DNA of 64,000 bases from Nodosilinea sp. FACHB-131 (GTDB taxonomy: Bacteria; Cyanobacteriota; Cyanobacteriia; Phormidesmidales; Phormidesmidaceae), in assembly GCF_014695395.1 (NCBI RefSeq), contig NZ_JACJOF010000027.1, forward strand, positions 682,001-746,000, given 5' to 3'. Shown here piece by piece: positions 59,708 to 64,000 of the stretch. Position 1 is the first letter of the stretch, and each line of letters starts with the position of its first letter. The translations under genes were made by a program, and so were the position numbers. The notes under the pieces are model-generated. The model searched no databases, was not told the origin of the DNA, and was given only the letters and a program-made list of their open reading frames with translations.

Positions 59708-60901
59708 GCCTTGGGTATTGGTTTCGAGCGGCGTGGGCACCCAGGCGAAGGGATAAACGTATTCGTCAAGGGCGGTTAGGGGAGACAGTGCTGTGCCATC
59801 GGGGTGAACGCGGTGCAGCACCTGGGTACCTAGCGGGTCGTCTGGCGGGGTGGCCGTGAAAGCAATCCAGTTGCCATCGGGAGACCACTGGCTATCGAGG
59901 ATGTTTTGCAGGGGCTGACTGGTCAAAGCCGTAAATTCTTGGCTGACTAGATCCATACGAAACAGGGTTTGCCGACCGGCTTGAGCCCCTGAAGCGAAGA
60001 CGAGCTGCTGACCGTTGGGAGCCCAGCTGAGGGCGTCGTAGAACCCAGGCCGCGTAAGGGACTGGGTTTCTCCAGTGTTGACGTTGACTAGAGCAATGAT
60101 TTCTTGGTTGCTGAGGGGTGGGTTGTGGGGCCGATAGTGGGCGATGTAGCGACCGTCAGGGGACCACAGCACAGTGCTGCGGTAAATTTGGAAGTTGGCT
60201 TCGGGCGTCAGCACGCGGCGATCGCCCCCGTCAGCCCTCACTACATTGAGCCGCTGAAAGGGATAGTTGCCCTCGTAAAAGGCCAGCTGAGTGCCATCGG
60301 GGGACCAGGCCAAAGGACTTCCGGCAGCACCGTAGATGCCGGGGGTTTGGGTAATGCGACGAGGGCGGCTGCCGTCCAGCCCGGCTACGAAAATATGCTG
60401 GCCGGTCACATAGGCAATCTGGCTGCCGTCGGGCGCTAAGAAAACGTCTGACTCTGGACTGTCGGGCAAAGAATTAAAGGCTGTCACCTCTCCGGTGGGG
60501 CGACTGAGGAAGAGATCTAGTTCAGCGGGGGCACCGGTCGTGGGGGCGGGGCAGCGCTGCTTAATGACCAGGGTTTCGCCATCGAGCTGCCAGGCCAAAT
60601 CAATGGTGGGCGGCCGTTGACAGTCGCTGGAAAACACCAGTTTGGGAGAGTTCGTACCCGGCTCAACCCGATAGACTTCGCCGTAGTTTTGGACAATGGC
60701 CAGCCGCTCGCCGCTGCGAGACCAGGATAGGGTGTTGAAGGGACGATCGCCCTCGGGTAGCAGGGCTTCGCGATCGCCGCTGTCGGGCTCTAGGCGAAAC
60801 AACCCATTGGGGGTCGCAAAGGACAAATCTGCCGCTGGCGTTGCTGTGATGGCAAACGCCACAATTGCGGTGGTGAATACGGCAACAGAAGGTTGAATCA
60901 C
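59690..60901 (-). CDS. Exported TolB-like beta-propeller (PD40/WD40) protein
   Basis: A 403-residue protein with a signal peptide (AVFTTAIVAFAITATPAADL) and six to seven PD40 blades, each with a W..DG..IA/LAF-type core (for example LAWSPDGTQLAFYEGN, LWSPDGRYIAHYRPH and SQWSPDGNWIAFTATP). The start is a GTG at 60901 with AAGGA upstream. TolB propellers act in the periplasm in the Tol-Pal system, while this type in cyanobacteria is usually a stand-alone exported propeller. It converges with dusA with an 18-base overlap. Confidence 0.85.
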   Translation of the reverse strand: MIQPSVAVFTTAIVAFAITATPAADLSFATPNGLFRLEPDSGDREALLPEGDRPFNTLSWSRSGERLAIVQNYGEVYRVEPGTNSPKLVFSSDCQRPPTIDLAWQLDGETLVIKQRCPAPTTGAPAELDLFLSRPTGEVTAFNSLPDSPESDVFLAPDGSQIAYVTGQHIFVAGLDGSRPRRITQTPGIYGAAGSPLAWSPDGTQLAFYEGNYPFQRLNVVRADGGDRRVLTPEANFQIYRSTVLWSPDGRYIAHYRPHNPPLSNQEIIALVNVNTGETQSLTRPGFYDALSWAPNGQQLVFASGAQAGRQTLFRMDLVSQEFTALTSQPLQNILDSQWSPDGNWIAFTATPPDDPLGTQVLHRVHPDGTALSPLTALDEYVYPFAWVPTPLETNTQGLNETP

Positions 60902-61105
60902 GGTTTCACATCCTTGAGCGTTCCCTTCGTCATCATAGCTATGGGCTGGGGAGCTTGGAACCAGATTTTAGAATCGCACCGGGCAATCGCCCCGATCATC
61001 GGTTAGTTTCTAAGATGCCAGAGGCATTAGTTGGGTTATTGGCCCCACCACCATCAGACAGGATGGGCGGGTGCTGATGCCGGTGCTGTATCTATTCGTC
61101 AGCTC

Positions 61106-61984
61106 ATGAACGTCATCAGCCTGTTTTTTATTTTTTTAATTCTCTCCTCTCTTCAACCTGCCATTCAGCGGCGGCTGGTCGAGTCGCGACGGGTCAATGC
61201 CATTCGTAATTTGGAGCAGCAGCGCGGCAGCCGAGTGATTTTGTTGATTCACCGTCAAGAGTCGATCAGCCTGCTGGGCATTCCCATTTCGCGGTTTATC
61301 AATATCGAGGACTCAGAGCAAATTTTGCGGGCCATTCGCCTCACCCCCGCCAACGTGCCTATCGACTTAATTTTGCATACTCCGGGGGGACTGGTGCTGG
61401 CTACTGAGCAAATTGCCCGGGCGTTGATTCGCCACGGGGCTAAGGTAACGGTGTTTATTCCCCACTACGCCATGAGTGGCGGCACGATGCTGGCCATGGC
61501 GGCCGACGAAATTGTCATGGATGAAAATGCGGTGTTGGGGCCGGTGGATCCTCAGTTGGGCAATGTGGCGGCCGCCAGCATTCTCACGGTGCTAGAGGCG
61601 AAACCACCCGAGAAAGTGGACGATCAAACTCTGGTGACGGCCGATCTAGCCCGTAAGGCAATTAACCAGGTGCAGCAATTTGTGCGCGCTCTTCTAGAAG
61701 ACTCAAACCCTCGACAGAAAGTTGACCCGGCCAACATTGACAAAATTATCGATCGCCTCACCACCGGCCAGGTTACCCACGACTACCCGATCGCAGTGGA
61801 AGAGGCGACCGACATGGGGCTGCCCGTGACTGTGGGCTTACCCCTGGAGATCTACAGCCTGATGGATCTCTATCCTCAGCCGATGATGGGTCGACCGACG
61901 GTGCAGTACATTCCGCTGCCGTATCAGAGTCCGCCGTCACTGCCGACTGGGCAAGGGCGAGCCCAGTCGGCAGTAGTTGATTGA
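61106..61984 (+). CDS. SDH family Clp-fold serine protease (SppA-like)
   Basis: A 292-residue membrane-anchored protein from the ATG at 61106. One N-terminal helix (VISLFFIFLILSSL) leads to a Clp/crotonase-fold domain with LILHTPGGLVLATEQIARALIRH and FIPHYAMSGGTMLAMAADEIVMDENAVLGPVDPQLG, the catalytic serine being in AMSGGT. The later HDYPIAVEEATDMGLPV segment is typical of the SDH_sah family. Such proteins may cut signal peptides or damaged membrane proteins. The stop is nine bases from the convergent glycosyltransferase stop. Confidence 0.88.
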   Translation: MNVISLFFIFLILSSLQPAIQRRLVESRRVNAIRNLEQQRGSRVILLIHRQESISLLGIPISRFINIEDSEQILRAIRLTPANVPIDLILHTPGGLVLATEQIARALIRHGAKVTVFIPHYAMSGGTMLAMAADEIVMDENAVLGPVDPQLGNVAAASILTVLEAKPPEKVDDQTLVTADLARKAINQVQQFVRALLEDSNPRQKVDPANIDKIIDRLTTGQVTHDYPIAVEEATDMGLPVTVGLPLEIYSLMDLYPQPMMGRPTVQYIPLPYQSPPSLPTGQGRAQSAVVD

Positions 61985-61993
61985 GTGCCGGAC

Positions 61994-63073
61994 TTATCGA
62001 CTGAGGTAATCGACAATAGCTTTGGCGATCTGATGATTGCCGTCTTTGGCGATGGATTTGGTAGTGCGGGGTGGGTCGAGGGGCTGGGTCAAAAATGCCC
62101 AGTCGCCCTCAAAAAATTCCGCAGGGGTGAGGACTCGGTGCCAGCTGTAGTCTTGCAGGCCTTTGACAAGCACTGGGCCTTCTGCAAAGTCTTCCCGGGT
62201 GATAGTAATAATGGGCAGATCTAGGCGGCAGGCTTCGGAGAAGGTGCTGAACCCTGGCTTTGAGACTATTCGGCTGCACAGAGGCATGACATCCACTGGG
62301 CGGTAACCCTGCCTGGGCACCTTAAACAGATTGGGCAAGGCGGGGGCGTCTTGCTCAAAGGTGAGAAACTGCCAGTCGGGGAACTGGGTGAGGCGATCGT
62401 AGGGAATAGCCTGGAGGCTTAACCCGCCGAAGGTCAGTAGAACTGTGCATTCTTTAGGGTGAGACAGATTCCACTGCGCCCTTAACGCTTCAGCCTCATA
62501 GCGCGGGGTTCCTCCGGTTAGTCCGGTATCTTCTACCCGGGGGAAGGCGGCCATCGGTTCGTGGAAGGGTAGGCGAAAGAGGCGATCGCACTCGCCAAAA
62601 CAGTCCCCAATCCAGCGGGCGATCGGCTCAAACTCTGGGCCAAAGCCTCTATAGATAAAATCCCAGCCAAAGTTGCTAACCATCCAGCAGGGAATGTCGG
62701 CGGCGTGGGCGATCGCCGTAGCCAGCGGTGGAATATCGGCCAGCACCAGATTGACCCCGCGCTGCTTGAGGTAGGCGGCCTCTGCGGCCACGGTTGACCG
62801 CTGATGAGCCTGGATATCCTGAAGCTTAGCCAGCGTGGCTGGCAAATTCATGGTGAGACTATCGGGCTGAATCACGCCAATATCAAAGGCCACCGGACGA
62901 TATTCATAGGGCATTGGCAGATATTCGTCGAGCAGCCATTGGGGAGCGGTGGTGGCCAGTACCAAATCCACCTCGGGCTGTAGCGCTTTGACCGCAGCCG
63001 CAACAGCGGCGGCCCGAGTGGCATGGCCAAAGCCGTGATTAGTAATCGCCACGTAAAGCACAGGGCGGGGCAT
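61994..63073 (-). CDS. Glycosyltransferase-like protein (GT1/MurG-like fold)
   Basis: A 359-residue cytosolic protein from the ATG at 63073. The N-terminal VLYVAITNHGFGHATRAAAVAAAVKA with NHGxGH and the C-terminal KPGFSTFSEACRLDLPIITITREDFAEGPVLVKGLQ match UDP-sugar-dependent GT-B proteins related to MurG and to L-arabinokinase N-terminal domains. No membrane helix is present. The sugar and acceptor are unknown. It lies upstream of the ftsH terminator and converges with the Clp-fold protease. Confidence 0.75.
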   Translation of the reverse strand: MPRPVLYVAITNHGFGHATRAAAVAAAVKALQPEVDLVLATTAPQWLLDEYLPMPYEYRPVAFDIGVIQPDSLTMNLPATLAKLQDIQAHQRSTVAAEAAYLKQRGVNLVLADIPPLATAIAHAADIPCWMVSNFGWDFIYRGFGPEFEPIARWIGDCFGECDRLFRLPFHEPMAAFPRVEDTGLTGGTPRYEAEALRAQWNLSHPKECTVLLTFGGLSLQAIPYDRLTQFPDWQFLTFEQDAPALPNLFKVPRQGYRPVDVMPLCSRIVSKPGFSTFSEACRLDLPIITITREDFAEGPVLVKGLQDYSWHRVLTPAEFFEGDWAFLTQPLDPPRTTKSIAKDGNHQIAKAIVDYLSR

Positions 63074-63092
63074 AGACAATTCCTTTCCAACT

Positions 63093-63121
63093 AAAAAGGC
63101 TCGTCCCTAGGGACGAGCCTC
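63093..63121 (-). terminator. Rho-independent terminator for ftsH
   Basis: AGGCTCGTCCCTAGGGACGAGCCT is a perfect palindrome at 63097-63120, and on the minus strand it is followed by TTTTTAG. It lies about 23 bases beyond the ftsH stop codon. Confidence 0.9.
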
Positions 63122-63143
63122 AATCATCTCAACAGCTTAGACC

Positions 63144-64000
63144 CTAGAGCTGGGGCACAAACTGCTGTTTGTCGGGCACCACCGTGTACTCAGAGACAAT
63201 CTGACGCAGCTCTTCGCCGTCGATGGTTTCACGCTCGACCAGCAGATCGACGAGGCGATCGATCAGGGCGCGGTGGTCTTGCATAATGCGCTTGGCGTTG
63301 GTGTAGCAGTGGTCAACGATAGTACGCACCTGGCCGTCAATGCGAGACGACACTTCTTCAGAATATTCTGAGCGAGAGAGCCAGTCGCGACCGAGGAACA
63401 CCTCACCTTGGGAGCTTTCGAGGGACAGCGGCCCCAGGTCAGACATGCCAAAGCGAGTGACCATTTGCCGAGCCATGTTGCTCACCTGCTGGAGATCGTT
63501 GCCGGCCCCGGTGGTGACTTCAGCATCGCCAAAAATCACGTCCTCAGCGGCGCGACCGCCCAGTGCCCCGGTAATGCGAGCCAGGATCTGAGCCCGAGAG
63601 ATCAGCATCTGCTCTTCGCTGGGGGTAAACCAGGTGAGACCCTGAGCCTGACCACGGGGAATCAGAGTGACTTTTTGCACGGGGTCGTGGTCTTTGACCA
63701 GGGTGCCGACGATCGCATGGCCAATCTCGTGGTAGGCAATCAGCCGCTTGCTCTTGCTGTCGACTAGGGGGGTGCCCTCCATACCGGCGATGACGCGGTC
63801 GACGGCATCATCGACCTCGGCCATGGTCATGCCATCTTTGCGGCGGCGAGCAGTGAGAATAGCAGCCTCGTTGAGCAGGTTAGCCAGGTCAGCCCCGGTA
63901 AAGCCGGGAGTGCGACGGGCGATCGTCTCTAGAGAAATGTCTTCGGCCAGCTTCTTGTTGCGGGCGTGGACTTCGAGGATTTCAATTCGGCCTTTGATGT
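63144..64000 (-). CDS. ftsH: FtsH ATP-dependent zinc metalloprotease, C-terminal part
   Basis: The window ends inside the gene; 285 codons of the C-terminal part are present, in frame from the edge. The segment starts in the AAA+ lid ([48 protein letters not shown]), has the zinc-protease motif [11 protein letters not shown] near the middle, and then the helical protease domain with [36 protein letters not shown] and a short PQL end. FtsH complexes degrade damaged photosystem II D1 protein and other membrane proteins in thylakoids. Which cyanobacterial FtsH paralogue this is cannot be told from the visible part. Confidence 0.96.
   Translation of the reverse strand, partial: IKGRIEILEVHARNKKLAEDISLETIARRTPGFTGADLANLLNEAAILTARRRKDGMTMAEVDDAVDRVIAGMEGTPLVDSKSKRLIAYHEIGHAIVGTLVKDHDPVQKVTLIPRGQAQGLTWFTPSEEQMLISRAQILARITGALGGRAAEDVIFGDAEVTTGAGNDLQQVSNMARQMVTRFGMSDLGPLSLESSQGEVFLGRDWLSRSEYSEEVSSRIDGQVRTIVDHCYTNAKRIMQDHRALIDRLVDLLVERETIDGEELRQIVSEYTVVPDKQQFVPQL

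Overview
The window is chromosomal DNA of a filamentous cyanobacterium, probably of the Leptolyngbya/Nodosilinea/Phormidium kind. Evidence: the octamer GCGATCGC (HIP1) is scattered through genes and spacers; GC content is moderately high; and the gene set is cyanobacterial (DesA desaturase, CYP120 cytochrome P450, DUF3747-amidase, SLH/OprB porins, HpsJ-like protein, HetR). HetR and an RGSGR-bearing PatX-type protein point to a multicellular filament. Nothing here shows whether it makes heterocysts. I found no tRNA, rRNA, CRISPR array, insertion sequence or phage gene.

Layout. 1-9 kb: an AzlD-like gene end, an MNT/HEPN pair, formamidase, a P450 overlapping a COQ4-like gene, a YnfA-type protein, an APC permease and a CruG-like glycosyltransferase. 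9.2-20.7 kb: one 3815-residue protein of LamG and PKD-like domains with a calcium-type beta-gamma-crystallin module and an unrecognised 500-residue region. 20.8-33.7 kb: mostly housekeeping and envelope genes (pentapeptide protein, desA, cell-wall amidase, Uma2 protein, cold-shock/sunset fusion, LysE exporter, rsmA-ispE-rseP, nth, DUF29, EamA transporter, the TIGR02587/TIGR02588 pair). 34-39.8 kb: FKBP, iron superoxide dismutase, a GGDEF/EAL protein and an aspartate aminotransferase. 40.2-41.8 kb: the patX-like gene and hetR. 42-51 kb: coiled-coil protein, sugar-transfer-like protein, peptide-binding protein, HpsJ-like protein, SWIM protein, and UDP-glucose dehydrogenase with UDP-glucuronate decarboxylase. 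51.7-55.1 kb: two tandem porins. 55.5-64 kb: PCD, a tiny ORF with an ideal ribosome-binding site, nadC, small conserved proteins, dusA, a TolB-like propeller, a Clp-fold protease, a glycosyltransferase and the 3' end of ftsH.

The most interesting locus is at 40.2-41.8 kb. A 104-residue, apparently exported protein carries three separate RGSGR pentapeptides, the signal by which PatS/HetN/PatX proteins inhibit HetR. It lies directly upstream of hetR on the same strand. RGSGR proteins next to HetR are known (PatX); three codon-divergent copies in one precursor is the unusual part. Other notable points are the giant protein, two porin ribosome-binding sites that match the conserved loop of the small RNA Yfr1, a P450/COQ4-like translationally coupled pair, and a 23-codon ORF with a full-length Shine-Dalgarno sequence followed by a terminator.
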